A DNA stretch of 64,000 nucleotides, from positions 372,001 to 436,000 of the forward strand of contig NZ_RJUO01000003.1 in assembly GCF_003752365.1 (NCBI RefSeq). Direction: 5' to 3'. This document shows, piece by piece, positions 45,102-54,584 of this stretch (position 1 is its first letter; every line of letters begins with the position of its first letter). The notes below the pieces were generated by a model, which worked only from the letters and a program-made list of their open reading frames with translations, was not told the DNA's origin and ran no database searches. A program made the translations under genes and the position numbers. Source of the stretch: Frondihabitans sp. PhB188 (GTDB lineage Bacteria > Actinomycetota > Actinomycetes > Actinomycetales > Microbacteriaceae).

Positions 45102-47357
45102 GTGACAGTGCTCACCGACACGACCCCCAGCTCCCGATGCTCCGCGGCCCTCGCCGGTCCGCGTCGTCGCCGTGCCCGAGTGGTCGGCCTCCTCGGCCTC
45201 GCAGCTCTCGCCGGCCTAGTCGGGGCACTCGTGCTCGGCCAGTTCCCGGCCATCGCCGAGCCGGCCGCCGGCCCGAACCCGGGTGGCTCGGCGGCTCCCA
45301 CGCTCTCCCCGGTCACGCCCACGATCACGGTCGCCGACGCTCCGTCATCGACGACGCGCGCGACCGGCACCGCGACCCCCGGAGCGAGCCTCCGCATCCT
45401 CGACCCGACGCACCCCGCCTCGTCGCTGTGCACGACCACAGCGGCGAGCGACGGCTCCTGGTACTGCTCGGTGACCGTCTCGAGCGGTGCCGACCAGCGC
45501 CTGACCCTCCGCGACCTCACGAACACGCAGTTCGCCGACGTCATCTCCGAGCCGTTCTCGATCCTGGCGGCCCCCGCCGTCTCGACGTCGGCCGGTGTCT
45601 CGGTGGGCGCCCGGCTGCAGGGCACGGCGTTCGCCGGCGCGACCGTGACGCTGACCCTCGTCGAGGGCGGCTACAGCACCGAGGTCAAGACGACCGTCGC
45701 CTCCGACGGCTCATGGTCGAGCGTGCTGCCCGCCTCGACCGTCCCGACGGGCACGTACTCGGTCACCGGCGTCCAGTCGTCGACGGCCGTGCCGAAGGTG
45801 CCCGTGTCGAGCGCGTCGTCGCCGCTCTCCGTGTCGATCGACCGCGAGGCCCCGCCCGCCCCGCGGCTCCTGCACCCCGCCGCCGGCTCGACGGTCTCGA
45901 CGCAGCCCCTCACGTTCGACGGCAACGGCCAGAACGGCGCGACCGTCACCACCTACGTCGACAGCAACCCGGTCTGCACCGCGGTCGTGAAGAACGGCTA
46001 CTGGAGCTGCACCTCGGCCGGGCTCCTGCTTCCCTCCGGTACGCGAAGCGTCCAGGCCGCGCAGCGCGACGCCGCCGGCAACTACGGCGCACCGAGCGCT
46101 GCCGTGAAGGTCGACTTCGCCGAGGCCACCCCGTCGTCGACGCCGTCGGCCCCCTCGACGAACACGCCGGGGCAGGCACCCGGCAGCGGCCAGACGCCGA
46201 GCGACCCCGGCTCCTCTTCGACCGCCGCACCGAGCGTGCCCGGCGGCGGCGGGTCGACCGGCGGCGGCCCCGGCAGCGCAGGAGGCCCGGGCTCCGGCGG
46301 GGCTGTCCCCGGTGACGGCGGCGCAGGAACTCACGGCTCGGCCGCCGCACCGGGCTCCGCCCTGTCCGAGGCCTCCTCCTGGACGGCCTCGACGGGCTTC
46401 GGCCGCAGTCTGCCGACCCTCTCGGAGAGCGTGGGCGGCTCCGCGTGGGCGTGGGCGCTCCTTCTCGGGCTGGTCTTCGTCGCCCTGGTGCTCGCTCCGA
46501 TGAGGCTCGCCGCGTCGGCGCTCGGCGGCCGCCTCGCGATGCGGGCCCGGCACCTCACCGGCCGCAACCGCTCCCGCCGCGACGACTCCGCGCAGCCTGC
46601 GCTCTCTCCGGCCGCCGCCGTGGCCACCGCCCTGGCGGCGGGCGCTCTCCTCGTCGCCCTCGCCGCCGGGGTCGACGACCAGGTCCGCTACGTCCGCCTC
46701 GCCGTGGCCATCGTCATCGGGCTCGGCCTCATCAACGGGCTCGGCATCGTCCTGCCGACGTGGATCGCCGGGCGCCGACTGGGCCTGCGCCTGCGTCTCA
46801 CCCTGTCGCCCCGCCTGCTGCTGGCCGCGGCCCTCGCCTGCCTCGCGACGCGCATCCTCGACCTCGACCCGCCGATGGTGCTGGGCGTGCTCCTCGCGGC
46901 CGGCCTGGTCGACACCGCCGGGCGCGACCTCGATGAGATCGGCGACGTGCGGCGCGGCGGAATCGTCGCCACCGCGCAGCTCGGCAGCCTCGCCCTCGTC
47001 TCGCTCGTCGCCTGGGTCGCCCACGGCCTCGTTCCCGCGGGTAACGCCGTCTTCGCCGTCGAGATCACCCGCGAGACGCTGGCCACCGTGTGCCTGGCGG
47101 GCCTCGGGTCGCTCATCGTGCTGCTCGTGCCCGTCGGCAGGCTGCCCGGCCGCGCGCTCTACTCGTGGTCGAAGCCGACCCTCGTCGGGCTCGCGATCGT
47201 CGGGGTCGCTGCCGCCGCGGTCGTCTACGCCGGGGGCCCTGCCGAGGCCTTCCCCATCGGCCCGCTGGTCGTCGCCGCGATAGCGTTCGCCGTGGTCGCC
47301 CTCGGCGCGTGGGCGTGGGTGCGGTTCGTCGAGCCGGCGACCGACGACTACGTCTGA
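45102..47357 (+). CDS. Large surface protein: Ig-like repeats, low-complexity linker, polytopic C-terminus
   Basis: About 751 residues. A signal/anchor (VVGLLGLAALAGLVGALVLGQF) is followed by three Ig-like units (DGSWYCSVTVSSGADQRLTL; DGSWSSVLPASTVPTGTYSV; NGYWSCTSAGLLLPSGTRSV), a Ser/Pro/Gly/Thr linker (about 345-430) and some nine hydrophobic helices. The Ig units with DGSW motifs resemble bacterial adhesin repeats; fusion to a polytopic domain is unusual. A dispersed motif copy (46321-46330) sits in the linker, encoding GAGTH. The start is uncertain; GTG at 45102 is chosen over TTG at 45090. Confidence 0.75.
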   Translation: MTVLTDTTPSSRCSAALAGPRRRRARVVGLLGLAALAGLVGALVLGQFPAIAEPAAGPNPGGSAAPTLSPVTPTITVADAPSSTTRATGTATPGASLRILDPTHPASSLCTTTAASDGSWYCSVTVSSGADQRLTLRDLTNTQFADVISEPFSILAAPAVSTSAGVSVGARLQGTAFAGATVTLTLVEGGYSTEVKTTVASDGSWSSVLPASTVPTGTYSVTGVQSSTAVPKVPVSSASSPLSVSIDREAPPAPRLLHPAAGSTVSTQPLTFDGNGQNGATVTTYVDSNPVCTAVVKNGYWSCTSAGLLLPSGTRSVQAAQRDAAGNYGAPSAAVKVDFAEATPSSTPSAPSTNTPGQAPGSGQTPSDPGSSSTAAPSVPGGGGSTGGGPGSAGGPGSGGAVPGDGGAGTHGSAAAPGSALSEASSWTASTGFGRSLPTLSESVGGSAWAWALLLGLVFVALVLAPMRLAASALGGRLAMRARHLTGRNRSRRDDSAQPALSPAAAVATALAAGALLVALAAGVDDQVRYVRLAVAIVIGLGLINGLGIVLPTWIAGRRLGLRLRLTLSPRLLLAAALACLATRILDLDPPMVLGVLLAAGLVDTAGRDLDEIGDVRRGGIVATAQLGSLALVSLVAWVAHGLVPAGNAVFAVEITRETLATVCLAGLGSLIVLLVPVGRLPGRALYSWSKPTLVGLAIVGVAAAAVVYAGGPAEAFPIGPLVVAAIAFAVVALGAWAWVRFVEPATDDYV

Positions 47358-47370
47358 CCTGGTCACGCGG

Positions 47371-47444
47371 TGCCCCCGCAGGGGTTCGAACCCTGACTGA
47401 AGCGATTTTAAGTCGCCTGCCTCTGCCAATTGGGCTACGGGGGC
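47371..47444 (-). tRNA. tRNA with UAA anticodon (Leu by anticodon) and a short variable loop
   Basis: A 74-nt cloverleaf: acceptor GCCCCCG/CGGGGGC, D-arm with GG in the loop, anticodon stem GGCGA/TCGCT with loop CTTAAAA, T-arm CAGGG-TTCGAAC-CCCTG and discriminator A. CCA is not encoded (CCG follows). The anticodon UAA reads UUA. The variable region is only five bases (TCAGT), whereas tRNA-Leu normally has a long extra arm. Confidence 0.85.
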
Positions 47445-47487
47445 GCGGGCTTCCAGCGTAGGGGACGCCCGGCCTCCCGCCGCCGCA

Positions 47488-47581
47488 CCACGATCCGGAC
47501 TCGACACCACCCCGGCCGCGCTTCGACCCACGATCGGGACTCGGCACCACGCGAAGCCGTGGTGCGGAGTCCCGATCGTGG
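47488..47581. repeat. Long palindrome with a degenerate third arm
   Basis: 47528-47551 and 47558-47581 are 24-bp inverted arms with one mismatch around a six-base loop (CGAAGC). A degenerate direct copy of the left arm (CCACGATCCGGACTCGACAC) starts at 47488. The element lies between the tRNA and the end of ndh. Confidence 0.85.
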
Positions 47582-47662
47582 TGCGAGCGGCCGGGGGATG
47601 TACCGCACGCAGGAACGCCCCGCCCGACCGATGTCGACGCGGGGCGTTCCGGCAGCTGACAG

Positions 47663-49147
47663 CTACTCGGCGACCGGAGCCTTCTTGGCGGCGGCCTTGC
47701 GGGCCGGAGCCTTCTTCACGGGCGCAGCCTCGGTGGACGAGTCGGCCGGCGTCGCGTAAGCGGGACCAGGGGCGTCCTTCGGCGCACCGATCTCGGGCGC
47801 CGGAGCAGAGGCCTCGGCCGGGGCGGCCGGCTTCGGACGCGACGCGAACTCCTCGAAGGCCGCACGCGGCCTGGTCACGTTGTCGAGCGAGGCGATGTCG
47901 CGGCCGAGGATCATGTTGTTGGCCCAGCCGGTGACGACGCGGATCTTGCGCTCGAACGACGGCATCGCCATGCCGTGGTAGCCGCGGTGCGCGGCCCAGG
48001 CCGGGAAGCCCTTGAGCGCGAACTTGCCGCTCTGGAACACGCCGATGCCGAGACCCAGGCCCGCGACAGCGCCGAGGTTGTCGTGGCGGTAGTCCTTCGT
48101 GTTCTCGCCGCGGAGCACCGCGGTGATGTTCTTAGCGAGCTGCTTGCCCATGCGGACGGCGTGCTGCGCGTTGGGCACGCAGAAGCCGCCGACGCCGGCG
48201 CCGGTGAGATCGGGGGTCGCTGCGACATCGCCGCAGGCCCACGCGTCGGGGACGACGGTGCCGTCTTCGGTGACGATGCGGAGGTCGGGCTGCACGGTGA
48301 TGCGGCCACGGGCCTCGAGCGGGAAGTCGGTGCTGCGGACGACGGGATTCGCCATGACGCCCGCGGTCCAGATGATGAGGTCGGACTCGAACGACTCGCC
48401 GGTGGAGAGCTCGACCTTGCCGCCGACGGCGGACTGGAGCTGCGTGTCGAGGTGCACGATCGCCTGGCGCTCGGCGAGGTTCTTCAGCACCCAGTGGCTG
48501 GTCTCCAGAGCGACCTCGGGCATGATCCGGCCCATCGCCTCGACGAGGTGGAAGTGCGTGTCATCGATGGTGAGGTTCGGGTAGTTCTTGAGGAGGTCGG
48601 TCGCGAAGCTGCGGAGCTCGGCGAAGACCTCGATGCCGGCGAAGCCTCCGCCGACGACCACGGTCGTGAGCAGGCGGTCGCGCTCGGGGCCGGCGTCGAG
48701 GTTCGCCGCCTTCTGGAAGTTGGTGAGGAGCTTGTCGCGGATCGCCTCGGCCTCTTCGATCGTCTTGAGTCCGATGGCCTCGTCAGCGACACCCGGGATC
48801 GGGAAGGTGCGCGACACTGCGCCGGCCGTCATGACGATCTGGTCGTACTCCATCTCCCAGGCATCGCCGACCTCGGGGGTGATGGTGGCGGTCTTGGAGG
48901 CGTGGTCGACCTTGGTCACCTTCGCGGTGACGACGTTGGTGCGCGTGAGGTGACGGCGCAGCGACACGATGGCGTGGCGGGGCTCGATCGAGCCGGCGGC
49001 GACCTCGGGGAGGAAGGGCTGGTAGGTCATGTACGGCAGGGGGTCGACGACCGTGACATCCGCCTCGCCCTTGCGCAGCCACTTCTCGAGCTTCCAGGCG
49101 GTGTAGAAACCGGCGTAGCCGCCGCCGACGATCAGGATTTTGGGCAC
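47663..49147 (-). CDS. ndh: Type II NADH dehydrogenase with basic Ala/Pro/Lys tail
   Basis: A 494-residue flavoprotein. FAD and NADH Rossmann motifs are ILIVGGGYAGFYTAW (4-18) and VVVGGGFAGIEVFAELR; PDAWACGDVAATPD is the second FAD motif. It passes electrons from NADH to menaquinone without proton pumping. The last ~70 residues are Ala/Pro-rich and end in KKAPARKAAAKKAPVAE, a histone H1-like basic tail not usual for Ndh. It starts at GTG after AAGGAG. Confidence 0.9.
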   Translation of the reverse strand: MPKILIVGGGYAGFYTAWKLEKWLRKGEADVTVVDPLPYMTYQPFLPEVAAGSIEPRHAIVSLRRHLTRTNVVTAKVTKVDHASKTATITPEVGDAWEMEYDQIVMTAGAVSRTFPIPGVADEAIGLKTIEEAEAIRDKLLTNFQKAANLDAGPERDRLLTTVVVGGGFAGIEVFAELRSFATDLLKNYPNLTIDDTHFHLVEAMGRIMPEVALETSHWVLKNLAERQAIVHLDTQLQSAVGGKVELSTGESFESDLIIWTAGVMANPVVRSTDFPLEARGRITVQPDLRIVTEDGTVVPDAWACGDVAATPDLTGAGVGGFCVPNAQHAVRMGKQLAKNITAVLRGENTKDYRHDNLGAVAGLGLGIGVFQSGKFALKGFPAWAAHRGYHGMAMPSFERKIRVVTGWANNMILGRDIASLDNVTRPRAAFEEFASRPKPAAPAEASAPAPEIGAPKDAPGPAYATPADSSTEAAPVKKAPARKAAAKKAPVAE

Positions 49148-49186
49148 GAGGGATTGACTCCTTGGTAGGTGTGGACGAGAAACAGG

Positions 49187-50434
49187 CTAGTGCCTGTTGC
49201 GTAAGCGTTTGAAATGCCGAACGGCCCCGATGACGACGGCGATCACACTGACACCGAGACCAGCGTAAACCGCCAGCGGGATGGCAGTGGAGCGCAGCTC
49301 CTGGGTTGACGGGGGGAACCCAGCGTTTCCGTCCCTATTGGCGACAGCTGTCGTCGGCGTCGCCGTCACAGGAGCCGAGGGCTCGGGCGACGAGGTCGGG
49401 ATGGGCGCGGCCTCGGCCCGACGGTGCAGCCGCACCCAGTCGGTCAGGCTGCCGAGAGGGTTCTCGGTGGCGTGGGCGACGTCGCGCGTGACAGCCGCCT
49501 CGGCGTTCACCAGTCCGTGCCCGTAGATCGGCCCGGGCGACGGGCTGCCTTTCGGCGTCGCCGTCGAGACGATGCGCTGGATCACGTCATCCGCGCTGAT
49601 GCCGGGGTGCGCCGCGATCACGAGAGCGGCGATGCCCGAGACGAGCGGGGCCGCACCGCTGGTTCCTGACCAGAGCAGGTACTGCCCACCGGGGCCGACG
49701 CCGACGAGGCCTTCGCTCGGTGCGGCCACGCCGATGGTGATGCCCTGGCTCGACGCGTCGAACGAGGCGTTCTGCGACTGGTCGACACCGGCCACGGCGA
49801 GCACGCCGGGCATGGTCGCCGGCGCCCCGACCTCGTCCGTGCCGCTCCCCCGGTTGCCTGCGGCAGCCACGACTACGACGTTCTTCTTCATCGCATAGAG
49901 GAACGCGGAGTCCCAGCTCTGCGGCCAGTCCAGCGTGTTGCGTGTCAACGACATGTTGATGACCTTGGCGCCGTGGTCGACAGCCCACCGCACCGCCTTG
50001 GCGATCTGGTCGTCGGCGTCCGTGGCTTGGGCGCCGAACCCGACGGAGATGCTGAGCACCTGGGCGTCGGGTGCGACGCCGATCACGCCGGTTCCTGCGC
50101 CCGTGCCCCTCCCGACGAGAAGGGAGGCGACGAGCGTGCCGTGCGCGGAGTCGTCGCCGATCGGGGTCTGGCCGTTCGCTCCGCCCGACCCCGAGAAGTC
50201 GGTGCCGCCCGCGACGGCGCCCTGCAGCTCTCGGACGCTGCCGTCGACGCCCGAGTCGATGACGGCGATCTTCACCCCCTCGCCGCGGGTCGTCGCCCAC
50301 GCCCGCTCGATGCCGTAGTCGCTCAGCCAGTACTCGCGGTCGCGGATCGAGTCGGCCGACGCCGCCGAGGCCGGCAGCAGGAGGGCAAGGGCGACTGCGG
50401 CGACGAACGCCGCGATGGCGCTCCCCCGGCGCAT
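49187..50434 (-). CDS. Secreted, membrane-anchored subtilisin-like protease (S8)
   Basis: A 415-residue protein: signal peptide to about residue 28, catalytic Asp60 (IAVIDSGVDG), His98 (SAHGTLVASL), oxyanion Asn193 (AAAGNRG) and Ser259 (SGTSGAAP; GTSM is more usual). A Pro/Thr linker and a C-terminal helix (AIPLAVYAGLGVSVIAVVIGAV) with basic tail follow. The layout is mycosin-like, but no ESX secretion genes are nearby. It follows the DUF501 gene by four bases. Confidence 0.9.
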   Translation of the reverse strand: MRRGSAIAAFVAAVALALLLPASAASADSIRDREYWLSDYGIERAWATTRGEGVKIAVIDSGVDGSVRELQGAVAGGTDFSGSGGANGQTPIGDDSAHGTLVASLLVGRGTGAGTGVIGVAPDAQVLSISVGFGAQATDADDQIAKAVRWAVDHGAKVINMSLTRNTLDWPQSWDSAFLYAMKKNVVVVAAAGNRGSGTDEVGAPATMPGVLAVAGVDQSQNASFDASSQGITIGVAAPSEGLVGVGPGGQYLLWSGTSGAAPLVSGIAALVIAAHPGISADDVIQRIVSTATPKGSPSPGPIYGHGLVNAEAAVTRDVAHATENPLGSLTDWVRLHRRAEAAPIPTSSPEPSAPVTATPTTAVANRDGNAGFPPSTQELRSTAIPLAVYAGLGVSVIAVVIGAVRHFKRLRNRH

Positions 50435-50438
50435 CCGA

Positions 50439-50957
50439 TCAGCTCTCGAGGAGGTAGTCGTCGCAGGTGCAGACGTCAGGGCTCCAGGTCGCGCGCTCGA
50501 GGGCGAGGTCGCCGAACGGGTTGACGCCGGGGCCGGCGGCCAGGGAGTGGCCGGCCAGCGCGTGCAGGCACTTGATGCGCTCGGGCATGCCGCCGGCGGT
50601 CACGTGCGCGATCTCGTCGACGTGCTCGACGCTCTCGCGGTCGGCGAGGTAGGCCTCGTGCGCCGCGGCATACTGCTGCTTGAGCTCGGGGCTCGATGCC
50701 ATCTGGTCGGTGAACTCGGCCATGACGCCGTTCGCCTCGAGGGTCGAGATGGCGGCGGTCGCGCCCGGGTGGCACAGGTAGTACAGGGTGGGGAACGGCG
50801 TCCCGTCGGCGAGACGCGGCTTCGTCGAGACCACCGTGGGGTTGCCGCAGACGCACCGCGCTGCGATGCCGATCACGTTGCGCGCGGGGCGGCCGAGCTG
50901 GGCGGACACGATCTGGATGTCGCGCTCGGCGACGGCGGCGAAGGGAGGCGTGGTCAT
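50439..50957 (-). CDS. DUF501 protein
   Basis: A 172-residue protein with the DUF501 layout: VSAQLGRPARNVIGIAARCVCGNPTVV, FPTLYYLCHPGATAAISTLEA, GMPERIKCLHALAGHSLA and a C-terminal CTCDDYL. Conserved cysteines suggest a metal or Fe-S site. It lies between divIC and the protease, as DUF501 genes commonly lie next to divIC and eno in actinobacteria. Function unknown. Confidence 0.88.
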   Translation of the reverse strand: MTTPPFAAVAERDIQIVSAQLGRPARNVIGIAARCVCGNPTVVSTKPRLADGTPFPTLYYLCHPGATAAISTLEANGVMAEFTDQMASSPELKQQYAAAHEAYLADRESVEHVDEIAHVTAGGMPERIKCLHALAGHSLAAGPGVNPFGDLALERATWSPDVCTCDDYLLES

Positions 50958-50977
50958 TTCGCCACCAAGCCTAAACG

Positions 50978-51526
50978 CTACTTCTTGCCGCTGATGTCGG
51001 GGGCGACAAGCTTCGTCGCCGGCTCGTCGGTCAGCCCCGCATCGAGGATCGACGCCTGCATCGCGCTCACCCAGTCGACCGTCGGGGTCTGGATGTCTCT
51101 GGTGATCTTCGTGCCGGTCGACGTGGTCGACGTCGTGCCGCTCGACTTCGAGTCGTCCATCACCAGGTAGCTGTACTCGCCCGGGTAGACGTAGAGCAGG
51201 CGGTCGCGGGCCTGTGCCTCGATGTAGGCCGGGTCGTTCCAGCGCGCGACGTCGTCTTTGAGGTCGTCCACGTTCTGCTTCTGCTCGTCGACCTGCCCCT
51301 GCAGCTGCGTGATCTGCTGCTGCTGCTGGATGAGCGTGCGCAGGCTCGGGGCCAGGATGACGACGAAGAGCACGATTATCACGAGCATGAGCAGACTGAA
51401 GCCGGAGAACCGCATGCCGCGGAGCCACCCGCCGGCGGCGCTCTCCATCGCCGGCAGGCTGACGGGGACGCGCTTGACGGGTGCCCGCCTGTCGGACGCA
51501 CTGCGGGTGCGGGGTGTCTCGGCCAT
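50978..51526 (-). CDS. DivIC/FtsB-family septum formation initiator
   Basis: A 182-residue bitopic protein: basic cytoplasmic N-terminus, one helix (LLMLVIIVLFVVILAPSL), a Gln-rich extracellular coiled coil (IQQQQQITQLQGQVDEQKQNVDDL) and the DivIC signature RWNDPAYIEAQARDRLLYVYPGEYSYLV. It joins the FtsL/FtsQ divisome complex. A Ser/Thr-rich stretch follows the signature and the C-terminal ~50 residues are an extension of unknown role. Confidence 0.9.
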   Translation of the reverse strand: MAETPRTRSASDRRAPVKRVPVSLPAMESAAGGWLRGMRFSGFSLLMLVIIVLFVVILAPSLRTLIQQQQQITQLQGQVDEQKQNVDDLKDDVARWNDPAYIEAQARDRLLYVYPGEYSYLVMDDSKSSGTTSTTSTGTKITRDIQTPTVDWVSAMQASILDAGLTDEPATKLVAPDISGKK

Positions 51527-51631
51527 GCTCCGACCCTAGGCGACCGTTCCGGCATCTCGAGCCGCTGCGGCGGTGGGTCGCTGAGAGTGCTCTGGGCGCA
51601 GGAACTGCCACCCCGCCGCCGACACGGCGAA

Positions 51632-51662
51632 GGCCCGCCCCGCGACGTGCGCGGGGCGGGCC
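51632..51662. terminator. Terminator after enolase
   Basis: A 13-bp perfect stem GGCCCGCCCCGCG / CGCGGGGCGGGCC with loop ACGTG, just downstream of eno on its strand. A dispersed motif copy (51596-51605) lies next to it. Confidence 0.75.
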
Positions 51663-51677
51663 TGCCGGTGCTCGTGA

Positions 51678-52982
<1,305 letters not shown>

Positions 52983-53092
52983 CTACGAGGGCCGCGAGCG
53001 TCACCGGCGCTGACCCGGCCCCAATCCTACCCACCGGCCTCATCGGGGAGGAGACGTTCTCCACAGGCCCCGCTCGGCCGTAGCCGCCCCGT

Positions 53093-54319
53093 CTAGCTGA
53101 GCGGCTTCCACTCCAAGGGCGCTGCCGCATCGGCGAGGGTGGCGAAGCGCGTGTAGCCGAGCTCGGCCAGGCCGGCGAGCTGGTTCTTGAGGTTCTTCGC
53201 GCGCCTGTCGAGGCGCACCCGGGTGCCGTCGGCGGCGAGCTCGTGCTGGAGGCGCACCAGCTCGGCGGGTGGGACTGTGGCGTCGTAGAGGATGACGGAG
53301 CCCTCGGCCGAGCCGCCGGGCAGCTCGACGAGGTCGACGAGCCGCTCGAAGCCGAGCGAGAAGCCGGCCGCCGGCACGTCGGCGCCGAGGAACCGCCCGA
53401 TCATCCCGTCGTAGCGCCCGCCGCCGCCGAGCGAGTAGCCGAAGTCGGGGTGGGCCACCTCGAAGATGGTGCCCGTGTAGTAGCCCATGCCGCGCACCAG
53501 CGTCGGGTCGAACTCGAGCCGGGCGTCCGGAAGCGCCTCGCGCAGCGACAGCAGGTCGCCGAAGGCCTCGGCGTCGAGCCACCGAGCACCCGCCGAGGAC
53601 TCCCAGGTGGCCCCCGCCAGCTCCGCCAGCTGCGCCGCGAGGTCGTCGGTCGGGACTCCGATCTCGGCCAGCTCGCCGACGACGCCGTCGATCCCGATCT
53701 TGTCGAGCTTGTCGATGATCACCAGCGCGGTGTCGAATCGCTCCGTCGGCACCTTCCAGTGCGACAGCAGCCCGAGGAGGATGCGCCGGTCGTTGATTCG
53801 GATGGTGGTGCCGACGAGGCCGAGGCGCCCGAGCACCTCGGCGGTCGCGCTGATCAGCTCGATCTCGGCCATCGGGCCGGCTTCGCCGATGATGTCGATG
53901 TCGCACTGCACGAACTGGCGGTAGCGACCCTTCTGCGGACGCTCTGCGCGCCACACCGGGGCGATCTGGATGGCGCGGAAGACGGTCGGAAGCGTCGCGC
54001 GGTGGGTGGCGTAGAACCGGGCGAGCGGCACGGTGAGGTCGAAGCGGAGGCCGAGATCGGCGAGGTCGAGCGCCGTTTCGGCGCTCTGCAGCTTCTCAGT
54101 GCTCAGGCCGCGCTTCATGATCGCGAAGGCGAGCTTCTCGTTGTCTCCGCCGAGCCCGGCATGCAGCCGCGAGCTCTCCTCGACGACGGGCGTCTCGATC
54201 TCGTCGAAGCCGTACGAGCGATAGGTCTCGCGGATGGTCCCGAGCACGAGGTCGCGCCGTCGCTTGTCGGCCGGGAGGAAGTCGCGCATTCCGCGGGGCG
54301 GGTTCACGGGAGAGGGCAT
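53093..54319 (-). CDS. hisS: Histidyl-tRNA synthetase
   Basis: A 408-residue class II synthetase. Motif 1 region begins PPRGMRDFLPADKR; motif 2 is VWRAERPQKGRYRQFVQCDID; the histidine-A loop is GMGYYTGTIFEV; motif 3 lies in AAGFSLGFERL. The C-terminal anticodon-binding domain is short, giving a total slightly below the usual ~420. It charges tRNA-His. A perfect promoter for an opposite transcript lies 40 bases before its start. Confidence 0.94.
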   Translation of the reverse strand: MPSPVNPPRGMRDFLPADKRRRDLVLGTIRETYRSYGFDEIETPVVEESSRLHAGLGGDNEKLAFAIMKRGLSTEKLQSAETALDLADLGLRFDLTVPLARFYATHRATLPTVFRAIQIAPVWRAERPQKGRYRQFVQCDIDIIGEAGPMAEIELISATAEVLGRLGLVGTTIRINDRRILLGLLSHWKVPTERFDTALVIIDKLDKIGIDGVVGELAEIGVPTDDLAAQLAELAGATWESSAGARWLDAEAFGDLLSLREALPDARLEFDPTLVRGMGYYTGTIFEVAHPDFGYSLGGGGRYDGMIGRFLGADVPAAGFSLGFERLVDLVELPGGSAEGSVILYDATVPPAELVRLQHELAADGTRVRLDRRAKNLKNQLAGLAELGYTRFATLADAAAPLEWKPLS

Positions 54320-54356
54320 GCATCAATCCTCCCAGATGGGCGGATGAAGCCGTGAC

Positions 54357-54385
54357 TTGTCTCCATGTGACATGTCATGTACGCT
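54357..54385 (+). promoter_or_regulatory. Promoter with palindrome in the spacer, facing away from hisS
   Basis: TTGTCT (54357-54362) and TACGCT (54380-54385) are 17 bases apart. The spacer contains TGACATGTCA (54368-54377), a perfect 10-bp palindrome where a repressor would block polymerase. Transcription would start near 54391-54392, away from hisS. Confidence 0.55.
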
Positions 54386-54390
54386 GGGTG

Positions 54391-54563
54391 TCGCCCGCAT
54401 GGCAGAGCAGCAGACACGAGTCACCCCTTCGTCGTGACTGCTGCTCCCCGAGACCGACGAGCGCGAATCGGGTTGCGCGCTCGTCTGCCTGGCGGCTCGT
54501 CCCTTCCCTGCGGCGACGATCCCGGCCAGGCTGGCGGTGCCCCGCGCTAGAGCGCGGGGCACC
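54391..54563 (+). ncRNA. Candidate structured small RNA between hisS and tetR
   Basis: Downstream of the promoter lie three successive stems: GAGCAGC/GCTGCTC stacked on AGTCAC/GTGACT (54405-54446), GACGAGCGCG/CGCGCTCGTC (54456-54485, perfect) and GGTGCCCCGCGCT/AGCGCGGGGCACC (54536-54563, perfect), the last able to terminate. No gene follows in this direction. An ATG at 54399 opens only a 12-codon frame (MAEQQTRVTPSS). It matches no RNA family I recognise. Confidence 0.5.
54536..54563. terminator. Perfect 13-bp hairpin after the candidate RNA and tetR
   Basis: GGTGCCCCGCGCT and AGCGCGGGGCACC flank AG. It lies 22 bases from the tetR stop and ends the rightward candidate RNA, so it probably works in both directions; no T-run. 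Confidence 0.65.
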
Positions 54564-54584
54564 GTTCATCTCACGACTGACAGG

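Noticed and set aside
49187-50434. Type VII (ESX) secretion locus, suggested by the mycosin-like protease
   Set aside because: No EccB/C/D/E, WXG100 or PE/PPE-like gene is present in the window.
54399-54437. Twelve-codon leader peptide (MAEQQTRVTPSS) with transcription attenuation
   Set aside because: No run of one amino acid's codons and no biosynthetic gene downstream on that strand; kept only as a possibility inside the candidate RNA.
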